A DNA stretch of 64,000 nt from Bacteroidota bacterium (GTDB lineage Bacteria; Bacteroidota; Bacteroidia; Chitinophagales; Chitinophagaceae): assembly GCA_022708055.1 (NCBI GenBank), contig JAKIZK010000004.1:1-64000 (forward strand), given 5' to 3'. Positions 35,492 through 45,400 of the stretch are shown in pieces (position 1 is the first letter of the stretch; each line of letters starts with the position of its first letter). Under the pieces are notes generated by a model. The model ran no database searches. It was not told where the DNA came from and was given only the letters and a program-made list of their open reading frames with translations. The translations under genes were made by a program, and so were the position numbers.

Positions 35492-36268
35492 TCAGCTAAC
35501 TGTTGCAGGCTCGCTTTGCTTTTTTAAAAATTTATGCAGAATTTCATTAAACGCATCCGGTACTTCCATCATAGGTGCATGTCCGCATTTATCTACAAAA
35601 TGAAGCTCACTGTTGGGTATGAGTTTATTGAATTCTTGTGCTACGAAAGGCGGCGTAATGATGTCATTATTGCCCCAAATCAATAGCGTGGGTTGCTTTA
35701 TCTGATTCAGTTCTTCGCCCAGGTTATTTCTAATGGCACTTTTTGCCAGTGCAATTATTTTGATCGCCTTCATGCGGTTGTTGGTAATGCTATATACTTC
35801 ATCTACCAGTTCTTTTGTAGCTGTATTGGGATCGTAAAAAGTAAGTTCGGTTTTCTTCTTTATGTATTCATAATCTCCACGCTTGGGATAGCTGTCGCCC
35901 ATTCCATTTTCAAAAAGGCCTGAGCTGCCTGTAAGTATTAATGATTTGATTCTTTGCGGGTGTTTTAAGGTATGAACTAATGCTACATGCCCGCCTAAAG
36001 AATTTCCTAATAGATGAACACCTTCATAATTTTTTGCTTCAAGAAATTTATGAACAAATTTTGCCAGCCCGCCAACGGATGTATGCAAAATATCCATTTC
36101 AAGCAATGGTAACATAGGCACCACTACTTTGTAATGTTGTCTGAAATATTCAATCAGATCTTTAAAATTACTTAAGGCGCCAAAAAGCCCGTGCAACAAA
36201 ACTAGGGGCTCGCCGTTGCCTTCTTCAATATACTTGAATTTATCCTGTTGTTTTATTTCGTAGTCCAT
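35492..36268 (-). CDS. alpha/beta hydrolase
   Basis: 258 residues. Oxyanion HG motif LLHGLFGA, nucleophile elbow GNSLGG (Ser), acid Asp in LLIWGNNDIITPP and His in CGHAPMMEVPDAFN. This is the standard epoxide-hydrolase/esterase-like fold without signal peptide. The substrate cannot be read from sequence. Confidence 0.92.
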   Translation of the reverse strand: MDYEIKQQDKFKYIEEGNGEPLVLLHGLFGALSNFKDLIEYFRQHYKVVVPMLPLLEMDILHTSVGGLAKFVHKFLEAKNYEGVHLLGNSLGGHVALVHTLKHPQRIKSLILTGSSGLFENGMGDSYPKRGDYEYIKKKTELTFYDPNTATKELVDEVYSITNNRMKAIKIIALAKSAIRNNLGEELNQIKQPTLLIWGNNDIITPPFVAQEFNKLIPNSELHFVDKCGHAPMMEVPDAFNEILHKFLKKQSEPATVS

Positions 36269-36377
36269 GGGCGGTTTGTAAACTCGTTCTTAAATTATTA
36301 TTCGGGACTAAAGTAACTTATTTAAGCCAAATATTTGTTGATGTTGACCGGAAATTATGCTTACAATCGTTTGAACA

Positions 36378-36977
36378 CTATTTTGTTTTGCTCAGCAGTA
36401 TATTCTTTACTTCATTTTCCCACTCGTGTTTCAAAATGCTTAATACAATGCTATCCCTTCTATTTCCATTATTCAGCGGCAAATGATTGCGCAGAATACC
36501 TTCTGCTACACAACCTATGGCCTTCATAGCAGCAATACTTTTTGCATTCTTTGCATCTGCCCGAAATTCGCATCGCTCCAATCCCCATTTTTCAAAAACA
36601 AAACTCAGTAAAAGTAATTTGCAATGTCGGTTTAGCCCTGTACGTTGAAATGCTTTTCCATACCAGGTATAGCCCAGTTGTGTAGTCAGATTGGGTTGTT
36701 GAATATCATAGAAACGGGTACTGCCGGCATACTGATTTGTTTTTTTGTCAAAAACAATAAAAGGATATTCTCTCTTATCTTCATAAGCCTTTAATGCAGT
36801 ATCCAAATATTTTTTCAGGTTATCTTTTCCGGCCACCGTTGAAAGGCTATAATTCCAAATTTCCGGTTCTTGCAGCGAAAAAGGTAGTAAGTGTTCAATA
36901 TCATCAGCCCGCAGCAGACGTAATCGTACTCTTTCATTTTCCAATGTGGGCTTATATTCAAAAATATCGAGTGTCAT
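36378..36977 (-). CDS. GNAT-family N-acetyltransferase (RimJ/RimL type)
   Basis: 199 residues; start ATG 36977 (MTLDIFEYKPTLENERVRLR), since the longer frame begins only with TTG. The pattern RVRLRLLRADDIEHLLPF ... GSTRFYDIQQPNLTTQLGYT ... RCEFRADAKNAKSIAAMKAIG ... GILRNHL is that of RimL-like acetyltransferases acting on protein N-termini or small amines. Acceptor unknown. It lies 41 bases after the murA stop on the same strand. Confidence 0.9.
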   Translation of the reverse strand: MTLDIFEYKPTLENERVRLRLLRADDIEHLLPFSLQEPEIWNYSLSTVAGKDNLKKYLDTALKAYEDKREYPFIVFDKKTNQYAGSTRFYDIQQPNLTTQLGYTWYGKAFQRTGLNRHCKLLLLSFVFEKWGLERCEFRADAKNAKSIAAMKAIGCVAEGILRNHLPLNNGNRRDSIVLSILKHEWENEVKNILLSKTK

Positions 36978-37018
36978 TTTTTTTACAACTATTACTTCAA
37001 TCAATAAAAGTGATTATG

Positions 37019-38329
37019 CTAAATTCGCTTTATATCAGCCCCCAGTTTTCTAAGCCTTACATCAATTTGTTGATAGCCTCTGTCAATTTGTTCTATATTT
37101 TGAATAATGCTTTTTCCTTCGGCACTTAAAGCTGCAATTAATAAAGCAACACCGGCTCTGATATCAGGCGAGCTCATTGTGATACCTCTTAGCAATTGTT
37201 CCCTTTCTAATCCAATAACAACTGCACGATGAGGGTCGCACAGTACAATGCGGGCACCCATATCAATCAATTTATCTACAAAAAACAATCTGCTTTCAAA
37301 CATTTTTTGATGAATCAAAACCGAGCCTTTGGCTTGTATAGCTGTCACCAATACAATGCTTAACAAATCGGGTGTAAAACCCGGCCAGGGATGATCGTAA
37401 ATGGTCATTACTGAGCCATCCAGAAATGATTGTATTTCATATTGCTCCTGCTCGGGAATATGAATATCGTCGCCTTTAAAATTCAATTGAATGCCCAGTT
37501 GCCTGAATTTTTCAGGAATGATACCTAAATGATCTACACCTGCTCCTTTTATCAAGATATCGCTTTGCGTCATAGCAGCCAGCCCAATGAAAGAGCCTAC
37601 TTCAATCATATCGGGCAACATACTATGTGTGGTGCCGCCCAATGAAGCTACACCTTCAATCGTAAGCAGGTTGCTGCCTATTCCTACAATTTTGCCACCC
37701 ATTGCGTTTAGCATTCGACAGAGCTGTTGAATATATGGCTCGCAGGCAGCATTATATATTGAAGTTGTGCCTTTGGCAAGCACTGCCGCCATGATGATGT
37801 TGGCCGTTCCGGTTACCGATGGTTCATCTAATAACAAATCAGTGCCCTGAAGCGGTTTTCCATTTTGGGTAACCATGTGAAAAAAGCCGTCTTTATTCAA
37901 ACTGAAACTTGCGCCCAATTTTTCAAACCCAATAATATGTGTATCTAACCTGCGGCGGCCTATTTTATCGCCACCCGGTTTGGGTATAAATGCCTTTTTA
38001 AATCTGCCCAGCATGGGGCCGGCCAGCATAACTGAGCCACGCAGTTTGCCGCTTTTCATTTTGTATGTTTCGCTGTGCAGATAGTCAATATCTACATCAT
38101 CTGCCTGAAAAATACAGGTATCGCTGCCGATGCGGTTAATTTTTACTTTCATCTCACCCAGCAATTCTATTAATAGGTTTACATCTATAATATCGGGAAT
38201 ATTTTTAATGGTAACCGCTTCTGATGTAAGTAGTACGGCACTGATGATTTGCAAGGCTTCGTTTTTTGCACCCTGTGGTTTGATTTCGCCTGAAAGTTTG
38301 CGACCTCCGTTTACTTCAAAGGAATACAT
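37019..38329 (-). CDS. murA: UDP-N-acetylglucosamine 1-carboxyvinyltransferase with Asp at the fosfomycin position
   Basis: 436 residues, the first committed enzyme of peptidoglycan synthesis: transfers enolpyruvate from PEP to UDP-GlcNAc. The start is MYSFEVNGGRKLSGEIKPQG, with the substrate-binding KNEALQIISA. The catalytic-loop motif usually PGGCxIGxRP is PGGDKIGRRRLDTH, so the fosfomycin-target Cys is replaced by Asp. Such Cys-to-Asp MurA enzymes are active and intrinsically fosfomycin-insensitive (as in mycobacteria). It has its own promoter element at 38384-38391. Confidence 0.96.
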   Translation of the reverse strand: MYSFEVNGGRKLSGEIKPQGAKNEALQIISAVLLTSEAVTIKNIPDIIDVNLLIELLGEMKVKINRIGSDTCIFQADDVDIDYLHSETYKMKSGKLRGSVMLAGPMLGRFKKAFIPKPGGDKIGRRRLDTHIIGFEKLGASFSLNKDGFFHMVTQNGKPLQGTDLLLDEPSVTGTANIIMAAVLAKGTTSIYNAACEPYIQQLCRMLNAMGGKIVGIGSNLLTIEGVASLGGTTHSMLPDMIEVGSFIGLAAMTQSDILIKGAGVDHLGIIPEKFRQLGIQLNFKGDDIHIPEQEQYEIQSFLDGSVMTIYDHPWPGFTPDLLSIVLVTAIQAKGSVLIHQKMFESRLFFVDKLIDMGARIVLCDPHRAVVIGLEREQLLRGITMSSPDIRAGVALLIAALSAEGKSIIQNIEQIDRGYQQIDVRLRKLGADIKRI

Positions 38330-38383
38330 AGTTAATTTTCAATCCTTAAATGAAAGAGAAAAATTTAGACTCAATATGCTGAG

Positions 38384-38391
38384 CAAATATA
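38384..38391 (-). promoter_or_regulatory. -7 element TATATTTG of murA
   Basis: Exact TAnnTTTG on the reverse strand, 54 bases before the murA ATG. It starts where the T run of the upstream terminator ends. Confidence 0.5.
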
Positions 38392-38410
38392 AAAAAACCC
38401 CATGCGGGGT
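38391..38410 (-). terminator. intrinsic terminator of the DUF4290 gene
   Basis: Stem ACCCC / GGGGT (38406-38410 with 38397-38401) with a 4-base loop and a T7 tail on the reverse strand, 7 bases after the DUF4290 stop. Confidence 0.82.
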
Positions 38411-38416
38411 AGGTAG

Positions 38417-39082
38417 TTAATATCTTTTCTTTTTGAAATTTCCGTTTCGGTTATCACGCCGGTCATTTCTACCGCCGCCGCGATGTTGAAATTTTCCGCC
38501 TCTTTTTCCATAGCTGCCGCCACCGCGGTTTTCATGCTGCGGACGAAAGGCTTTTACAAATGGTGTATTGGTAAATGTAAGTTGACCATCAGTGATATTG
38601 TCCAGTTCACTTTGAATGACATCATCTTGTACAATTTCTTTATGCCAGTTATTATAAGCCAGTTTCATATAATAAGCAACCGCATTAGCAAAACCCAGTT
38701 TCTTTTCGGGGTTCTCTTCTACCAAGGCTTTATTAATAACATTCTCCAGATTTTTGCCAAGATGAGAAAATTTGGGATGTCTTTTGGGATAAGGCAGCGG
38801 TTTAGGCTTTGCTTTCAGATTTTCTTTTGTAGGAATGGGGTAAGGTGATTTTACATCCAGTTTAAAATCGGCAATCAGAAAAAGATGATCCCATAATTTA
38901 TGTCTGAAATCTTCTACGTTTTTCAAATGTGGATTGAGGAATCCCATTAATTCAATGGCAGCTTGTGCATTGCGTTGGCGCCGCTCGGGGTCTTCAATGG
39001 TTAGAATATGCTCAATCATTTTTTGAACATGCCGGCCATATTCACGCATTGTCAGATGGTTTCTTGTAGTATTATAATCCAT
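38417..39082 (-). CDS. DUF4290 protein
   Basis: 221 residues. The N-terminal two thirds (MDYNTTRNHLTMREYGRHVQ ... AIELMGFLNPHLKNVEDFRH ... LWDHLFLIADFKLDVKSPYP) is the DUF4290 domain found across Bacteroidota next to murA. The C-terminal about 40 residues are Gly/Arg/Asn-rich (for example RGGGRNDRRDNRN), an RGG-like tail that suggests RNA binding; that is inference. Function unknown. It has its own TAnnTTTG element upstream and a terminator downstream. Confidence 0.9.
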   Translation of the reverse strand: MDYNTTRNHLTMREYGRHVQKMIEHILTIEDPERRQRNAQAAIELMGFLNPHLKNVEDFRHKLWDHLFLIADFKLDVKSPYPIPTKENLKAKPKPLPYPKRHPKFSHLGKNLENVINKALVEENPEKKLGFANAVAYYMKLAYNNWHKEIVQDDVIQSELDNITDGQLTFTNTPFVKAFRPQHENRGGGSYGKRGGKFQHRGGGRNDRRDNRNGNFKKKRY

Positions 39083-39104
39083 GAAATGAAATTAGGTGCG
39101 GCGA

Positions 39105-39112
39105 CAAATGTA
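39105..39112 (-). promoter_or_regulatory. -7 element TACATTTG of the DUF4290 gene
   Basis: Exact TAnnTTTG on the reverse strand, 22 bases before the ATG at 39082. It lies downstream of the terminator at 39186-39221, so the structured RNA upstream is not needed for DUF4290 transcription. Confidence 0.55.
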
Positions 39113-39185
39113 GATAAAGATGTTTGAAGTATAAAGAATGTAAAAAAAAATGAATTTGCGACGATGTAAGATTCAGCCAGATACT

Positions 39186-39221
39186 AAAAAAAGAAAGGGG
39201 CCCCGAACCAAGGCCCCTTTT
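39186..39221 (-). terminator. strong intrinsic terminator not assigned to any protein gene
   Basis: Perfect 9-bp stem AAAGGGGCC / GGCCCCTTT (39212-39220 with 39194-39202), 9-base loop, then C and seven T on the reverse strand (39186-39192). Neither flanking gene ends here, which implies a separate short transcript. Confidence 0.85.
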
Positions 39222-39330
39222 ACAAGCCACCATCCTCTTCCACCTAAGAGGTCGTTTAGAATATCGTTGATTGACGCAGGGTATGGTGGCCACCTATAAT
39301 CATCCACCATCCAGCATTTCTATATCAAAT
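39186..39330 (-). ncRNA. candidate structured small RNA with its own terminator
   Basis: In a 507-base gap between divergent genes, the reverse strand holds a compact fold. GCCACCAT (39283-39290) pairs with ATGGTGGC (39226-39233); directly inside is a perfect 6-bp hairpin CCTCTT/AAGAGG (39246-39251 with 39234-39239), and a 31-base single-stranded stretch lies on the 5' side. Immediately 3' is a strong intrinsic terminator. The 5' end is my estimate; no clear promoter was found. A 15-codon frame (MIIGGHHTLRQSTIF) lies across the 5' helix, so a small peptide or attenuator is the alternative. No known RNA family recognised. The rest of the gap (39331-39576) is AT-rich with no gene seen. Confidence 0.5.
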
Positions 39331-39576
39331 AATTATTAAAGATTTTATCCTTTTTCGGGTTAAATAATTTGCAAATTCTATACCAAGTTTCCGGAAAATG
39401 AAAAAAATTGATACTGAATTTTTCTTTTCTAATTCAATCAGTGATTTGAATATCGGGTTAAAAATAAGTGGCGATAATTTGTAATACAATAGGAAAATGA
39501 AGTCGTATTTCTCTTAAACATCACAAGAAAAATGCCTGCGGATTCTCCTTTTTAAAAGAAGTAATACATACAAACA

Positions 39577-39584
39577 TACCTTTG
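39577..39584 (+). promoter_or_regulatory. -7 element TACCTTTG, 5 bases before the glycosyltransferase ATG
   Basis: Exact TAnnTTTG followed by CCGCC and the ATG at 39590; suggests a leaderless or nearly leaderless mRNA. Confidence 0.55.
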
Positions 39585-39589
39585 CCGCC

Positions 39590-40714
39590 ATGACTATTGC
39601 CGTTAATGCAAGATTTTTATTAGCTGATTATTTAGAGGGCTATGGTAATTTTATGTATGAAACATTAAAGTTCATTGTCCGCAAGCATCCCGAACATCGT
39701 TTTATTTTCATATTTGACAGGGCTTTTGATACAAGATTTGTGTTTGCCGAAAATATAATACCTGTAGTGGCTACACCGCCGGCCCGTCATCCCTTGCTTT
39801 GGAAATACTGGTATCAATATAAAATACCACGCATACTTAACAAATTTAAGGCAGATGTATTTCTATCGGCCGATGGGTTTTGCTCATTAAAAACTCAAGT
39901 ACCACAATGTATAGTCGTGCATGATCTGGCTTTTTTACATTATCCCGATTTTCATAAAAAATCTCATCTTGCTTTTTTCAGAAAATACATTCCACGGTTT
40001 TTGAATAAAGCAAAATCGATTGCCACCGTTTCACAGTTTTCAAAAAATGATATTATAAATCAGTATCAAATTGATGAAGCAAAGATTGATGTAGTGTATA
40101 GTGCTTCAAAAGAAATTTTTCTGCCATCAACTGATGAAGAAAAAAATGCAACAAAAAATAAATACACCGAAGGCCGAGAATATTTTTTATATACCGGAGC
40201 TATTCATCCCCGCAAAAATCTGATGCACCTGCTAAAAGCATTTTCAATTTTTAAAAAAAGATTGCAGAGCAATATGAAGCTCGTAATTGCCGGCAGGCTG
40301 GCCTGGCAGTATCGCTCGTTTATAGATAGCCTGAAAACTTATAAATACAGAAACGATGTAGTACTAACAAGCTATTTGGAAGATAATGAACTAGTGAAAA
40401 TAACGGGTGCTGCTTATGCAATGGTTTATCCTTCTCTATTTGAAGGTTTTGGTGTGCCACCCATTGAAGCTATGCAATGTCATACACCAGTGATTACCTC
40501 GCAATCAAGCGCCATGCAGGAAATAACCAAAGAAGCAGCTTTGTATGCAAATGCAACCGACCCTGTCGATATAGCAGAAAAAATGATGATGCTTTACAAA
40601 GACGAAAATTTGAGAAACGTATTAATAGAAAAAGGCAAAACTGTATCTGCTACTTACAATTGGGAAATTACAGCTGACTTAGTTTGGAGGTCGGTCATAA
40701 AGGCTTTAGGATAA
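39590..40714 (+). CDS. glycosyltransferase family 4 (GT-B)
   Basis: 374 residues, cytoplasmic. N-terminal acceptor domain, then the donor-binding C-terminal domain with GAIHPRKNLMHLLKAF, VIAGRLAWQY, and the nucleotide-sugar motif PSLFEGFGVPPIEAM (E-x7-E retaining type), followed by GLPVI-like CHTPVITSQSSAM. It probably builds a surface polysaccharide or glycolipid; sugar and acceptor unknown. Transcribed alone from an adjacent TAnnTTTG promoter. Confidence 0.93.
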   Translation: MTIAVNARFLLADYLEGYGNFMYETLKFIVRKHPEHRFIFIFDRAFDTRFVFAENIIPVVATPPARHPLLWKYWYQYKIPRILNKFKADVFLSADGFCSLKTQVPQCIVVHDLAFLHYPDFHKKSHLAFFRKYIPRFLNKAKSIATVSQFSKNDIINQYQIDEAKIDVVYSASKEIFLPSTDEEKNATKNKYTEGREYFLYTGAIHPRKNLMHLLKAFSIFKKRLQSNMKLVIAGRLAWQYRSFIDSLKTYKYRNDVVLTSYLEDNELVKITGAAYAMVYPSLFEGFGVPPIEAMQCHTPVITSQSSAMQEITKEAALYANATDPVDIAEKMMMLYKDENLRNVLIEKGKTVSATYNWEITADLVWRSVIKALG

Positions 40715-40828
40715 ATCAATTTGAACTCACCTGAAAAATGCAGTGTGAAGGAAAGCAACATTGCATTTCAGAAATACTTTTTAATTGTGTTAAAAAGACA
40801 ATCTAAAACATCTTCCCGCTACTTCGGT

Positions 40829-40836
40829 TATCTTTG
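40829..40836 (+). promoter_or_regulatory. -7 element TATCTTTG upstream of gldC
   Basis: Exact TAnnTTTG, 17 bases before the gldC ATG. Confidence 0.5.
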
Positions 40837-40853
40837 CACTCACAATTTAATTT

Positions 40854-41204
40854 ATGAGCAATTCAACAATTACGATTGATGTAGAAATGGATGAAACCCG
40901 GGTACCTGCATCTATCAGCTGGGCTGCATCAGATACAGGTGCTGAGCAAAAGCAAAAAGCAAAGGCAATGATGATTTCTTTTTGGGATAGTGCAGAAAAA
41001 GCTGCCTTGCGTATTGACCTGTGGACCAAAGACATGATGGTGGATGAAATGGCCGATTTTTTTTATCAGACTTTGATGACTATGGCCGATACTTATGGCA
41101 GAGCAACACAGTACCATGAACAGGCTGAAGAAATGAAAAAATTTGCTATTGGCTTTTATGAAACCTTCAGAGCCAAACAACTTAAAGACAATAAGGCAAG
41201 TTAA
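40854..41204 (+). CDS. gldC: gliding motility protein GldC
   Basis: 116 residues. It begins MSNSTITIDVEMDETRVPAS and contains AEQKQKAKAMMISFWDS, LRIDLWTKDMMVDEMADFFY and ATQYHEQAEEMKKFA, the GldC pattern throughout. GldC is a small cytoplasmic protein linked to Bacteroidota gliding; its molecular role is not established. Non-gliding Bacteroidota also keep it. Confidence 0.9.
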   Translation: MSNSTITIDVEMDETRVPASISWAASDTGAEQKQKAKAMMISFWDSAEKAALRIDLWTKDMMVDEMADFFYQTLMTMADTYGRATQYHEQAEEMKKFAIGFYETFRAKQLKDNKAS

Positions 41205-41254
41205 TATCCCTGCTTCATTTATTGTTTCTTTTGTTTAATTAATAAATCGATACT

Positions 41255-41710
41255 ATGAGTCTTGAACAAAAAATAATGACCGATTTGAAAGCTGCCATGT
41301 TAGCAAAAGATGAAGCAGCATTGCGAAGCTTAAGAGCCATTAAAGCAGCCATATTGCTTGCCAAAACTTCGGAAGGAAGCAATGGAGCACTAACTGAAGA
41401 AGACGAACTAAAGCTCTTGCAGAAAATGGCAAAGCAAAGAAAAGATTCGTTAGAAATTTTTCAACAACAAAACCGTGCCGATCTTGCAAAAAAGGAAGCT
41501 GAAGAACTGGCGGTAATTGAAAAGTTCTTGCCAAAACAACTTTCGGCGGAAGAAATAAAAACTGAATTGGAAAAACTAATTAAAGAAACCGGAGCCAGTT
41601 CGCCGGCAGATATGGGCAAGGTAATGGGTGCTGCAACAAAACAACTATCCGGCAAGGCCGATGGTAAAATGATAGCAACGCTGGTAAAAGAATTATTAGC
41701 AAAAAGCTAA
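41255..41710 (+). CDS. GatB/YqeY-domain protein
   Basis: 151 residues, helical. MSLEQKIMTDLKAAMLAKDE and LRSLRAIKAAILLAKTSEG start the YqeY domain; the C-terminal half (SSPADMGKVMGAATKQLSGKADGKMI) matches the tRNA-binding tail domain of GatB. YqeY proteins are suspected tRNA-amidation or aminoacylation helpers. It follows gldC by 50 bases. Confidence 0.94.
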   Translation: MSLEQKIMTDLKAAMLAKDEAALRSLRAIKAAILLAKTSEGSNGALTEEDELKLLQKMAKQRKDSLEIFQQQNRADLAKKEAEELAVIEKFLPKQLSAEEIKTELEKLIKETGASSPADMGKVMGAATKQLSGKADGKMIATLVKELLAKS

Positions 41711-41837
41711 ACGTGATAATACATTTTTAATTTTTGATTGCTTTATTAATGTTGTCTTAAAAAAAACTTTCACACTTTTCTAAAGTATCCTGATAAAAAT
41801 AATATCGTTCTTCTTTCGTTAAGACTTAAAGAACCTC

Positions 41838-42386
41838 ATGCTGATAGATATTCTCTTCGCAATTGCAATTTGTTTTGCCCTATGGCATGGCTGGCAACGT
41901 GGATTGGTGATTGGTGTGTTTTCGCTGGTAGCCATTATTATTGGCTTGGCTGCCGCAATGAAGTTGTCCATTGTTGTTTCCGGCTACCTAGGAAAATCAA
42001 TAAACATATCGCCGGAGTGGTTACCCTTTATCTCTTTCCTAATCGTATTTATTGTGGTTGTACTACTCATCAGGCTGGGCTCAAAAGCAATTGAAAAATC
42101 TTTGCAATCCATTGCGCTGGGATGGGCAAATAAACTAGGCGGTATCATTTTTTATGTAGTCATTTATACACTCATTTTCAGTGTCATCCTTTTTTATGCC
42201 GAACACATGAATCTCTTGCAACCGGCTACCATTCAGCAGTCGGTAACGTATACTTACATACAACCTTGGGGGCCCAAAGTAATAAACGGTTTTGGCACCT
42301 TAGTTCCTATTTTTAAAGATATGTTTGAGAAACTGCAATTGTTTTTTGAAGAATTTGCACAGAAAATTTCGCTTTCTCAAGTGTAA
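41838..42386 (+). CDS. CvpA-family membrane protein
   Basis: 182 residues with four transmembrane segments (about residues 1-20, 27-48, 61-83, 100-122), beginning MLIDILFAIAICFALWHGWQRG as in the CvpA/colicin V production family. The family affects envelope integrity in other bacteria, with no fixed biochemical function. Co-oriented with yqeY, 127 bases downstream. Confidence 0.88.
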   Translation: MLIDILFAIAICFALWHGWQRGLVIGVFSLVAIIIGLAAAMKLSIVVSGYLGKSINISPEWLPFISFLIVFIVVVLLIRLGSKAIEKSLQSIALGWANKLGGIIFYVVIYTLIFSVILFYAEHMNLLQPATIQQSVTYTYIQPWGPKVINGFGTLVPIFKDMFEKLQLFFEEFAQKISLSQV

Positions 42387-42393
42387 AACAAAA

Positions 42394-42415
42394 GCGCCCC
42401 GCAAATACGGGACGC
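42394..42415 (+). terminator. possible terminator after cvpA
   Basis: Stem GCGCCCCG / CGGGACGC with one internal mismatch (42394-42401 with 42408-42415) and loop of about 6 bases. The tail TTATATTT is only partly T-rich. It sits between convergent genes. Confidence 0.5.
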
Positions 42416-42469
42416 CTTATATTTCACCAAAACCAACTATTGCAACAGTGTGTTGCTATACCCAAGACA

Positions 42470-45400
42470 TTAGTCAGCCTTTAATTGCTGCACCTTCATT
42501 TTACCCATCCATACTTTTTTTCCTTGCAGCCTGCGTACCAAAAACATAATGCCCACAAATACAAAGAATAACGGCCCCAGAAAACCTAATAGTGCAATAA
42601 ACTTGGTTCCATAAAAACGCTCCATTGGTCTTCTGATTCTTTCGGCAATAAGGTACATACTGGGCACCATTACCAAAGTAAGGAAAAAAGAGAATATAAG
42701 ACCGAAAATGATAGTCCAGCTCAAAGGCCCCCAAAACACCACACTATCGCCACCAAAGAAAATATTGGGACGCAGATGGGTAAACAAGCCTGCAAAATCA
42801 ATATTAAAACCAACCGCCAATGGAAACAATCCTAATATAGTAGCCACTGCTGTAAGTAATACCGGGATGATTCTTATTTTTCCAGCTTGTATTGCTGCTT
42901 CCCGGATACGCATACCCCGGCCACGCAACTCATCTGTAAATTCAATAATTAAGATTCCATTTTTAATTACAATACCTGCCAGCCCTACAATACCAATGAG
43001 CAGCATGATGGTGGAAATGGTCATACCGGTAAGCGCATAGCCCAGCAATACACCTATGACAGAGAAAAAGATTTCGGTAATTACAATAAATGGTTTACTC
43101 ATTGAATTGAACTGCAAAACCAGTATCAAAAAAATCAATCCGATTGCAATCATAAATGCCGTTCCCAAAAAAGTTTGTGTTTCTTTTTCCTGCTCGCTTT
43201 GGCCACTGAGTCTGATGGTAACATCGGCGGGAATTTTTTCTTTATTCTTAAATTCATCTATTTTAAGTTGCAAGCTTTTATTGATAGGCCCTACCATGGT
43301 AGGGTCCAGTACATTGCTTTGCAACTGAATGGTGCGTTTTACGTTTTTACGCTTTACACCACCGGTGGTGCTGGTATAATCTACCGAGGCAATAGAACTA
43401 AGCGGAATTGATTTTACCTGCATAGAATTCATATCCATAAAAGTGATACGCAGGTTCATCAAGTCGGTTACATTGTTTTTTATCAAGTCATTGTACCGCA
43501 ACTGAATTTTATACTCATCCTCTCCATCTTTTATCTTACTTACTTCTTTTCCAAAAATGGCTGTTCGAATTTCCATGCCTACTTGTGCCGTGCTCAGTCC
43601 TTCAAACATGGTTTTTTCCCGATCTACATTTACGGTAATCTCCGGATTGTTGAGATCCACATCAGGTTGTAGATTTTCAATTCCATTAATACGATTTGTA
43701 TCTAAGAAATTATAAAGCTGACGAGATACGGCAGCAATGCTTTCAAAATTATCGCCCTGTACTTCAATATTTACTGGAGGGTCGGTGGGCGGACCATTAT
43801 CCTCTTTTGCCACTTCTACACTGATTCCGGGTATGCCTTGTACTGCTGCCCTTATCTGATCCATATAAGGTTGTGTTCTTTTGCCATGTCTTTTTTCAAA
43901 CTCTACAAAAGAAACCTGAATACGACCGAGGTTTGATTGTACGCTTCGGTTTTGATCTCGTGGATTATTGGCGCTTACGGCCACATTGGTAATAATGCTT
44001 TCCACAATGCTTCCGGGTGTTCCGGGTTTTTCTTTTTCTAAAACTTTCTCTACTCTTTTTTCTAAAATACTGGTGATGCTGTCAGTATATTTTACATCAG
44101 TACCCACCGGAAGTTTTAGATATACATAAACAAAATTGGGATCGCCACTGGGAAAGAATGTTGATTTTGTGCGACCCATGCTGATACTCGCCATCAACAT
44201 GCCCAATGCTAAAATAAACACACCAAATAAAGAAATAAATGCATAAACCGGTCTTTTGCCAACCAAAATCCAACGCAATAGCTTTTCATATCGGTTCATC
44301 AACTTGGGCAATGCTCGTTTTTGAAAACGATGAATCACATCATTTAAAACATAGGCATTGAACACCATCAGCAGTGCCATTAGAATTGAAAAATTGGCAA
44401 TGCCACTCATACCCGCCAGGTGCAACAATACACCGGCTGCTAAGAAAACAATAAACCATTTATTTTTAAATACTTCTTTTTTGGGCTTTTCATACTCTTT
44501 ACCTTCCGGCTTCATAAAGCTTACAGCAAATACAGGATTGAAAATAAATGCAACGATTAAGGATGCTGCCAAAGTTAATATCAGCATGGTGGGCAGGTAA
44601 ATCATAAACTTACCTATCAACCCTTTCCAGAATAATAATGGGAAAAATGGAGCCAGTGTGGTGGCTGTACCAGCCAATACAGGAATAAAAACTTCGCCTG
44701 CTGCTTCTTTCGCACTTCTTACAATAGGTATTCGCCCATTATTGTAAATACGGTGTGTATTTTCAATAACTACAATGGCGTCATCTACAATAATACCCAG
44801 TCCAAAAAGTAAAGCAAACAATACAATGAAGTTTAATGTTACCGTAGTACCCACCATCATATCCGCCAACGGCAAAAACAAGAAAGCCACAAATACACTT
44901 AGCGGCACGCTCAATGCCACAAAGAAGGCATTGGTAACACCCATAAAAAACATCAGGATTACCAAAACCAAAATAAAACCTATGATGATTGTATTAATCA
45001 GTTCGCCAAAAGAAGTTTTGGTTTGCTTGCTGGTATCACCGGTAAAATCAACCCGCAGATTGGCAGGCAATTCTTCGGTGTCCTGCATCTTTTTTACTAC
45101 TTCTTTTACCTTGTCGGCACAGTTAATCAGGTTTTCTCCTGATCTTTTGATAATATTAAGTGTAACCACATTTTTACCATCAAGACGGGCATAGCTATCT
45201 CTTTCTTTAATGGTATCCTTGAGTTCGGCAATATCTCTAAGATAAACAGAAGCGCCTTGTGCACTGCTTCGTACAATTATATTATACATATCCGCCACCG
45301 AAGTAAATTGACCCTTTACTTTCAGCGTACGCTTCATATTGCCTACTTCTACCAATCCGCCGGTGATGTCGTGATTTTCTCTGGAAATGGCATTTTCAAT

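Noticed and set aside
39072..39293. 73-codon reverse-strand frame across the structured RNA and terminator
   Set aside because: It runs through a strong intrinsic terminator and the DUF4290 promoter and has no family-like sequence, so it is unlikely to be translated.
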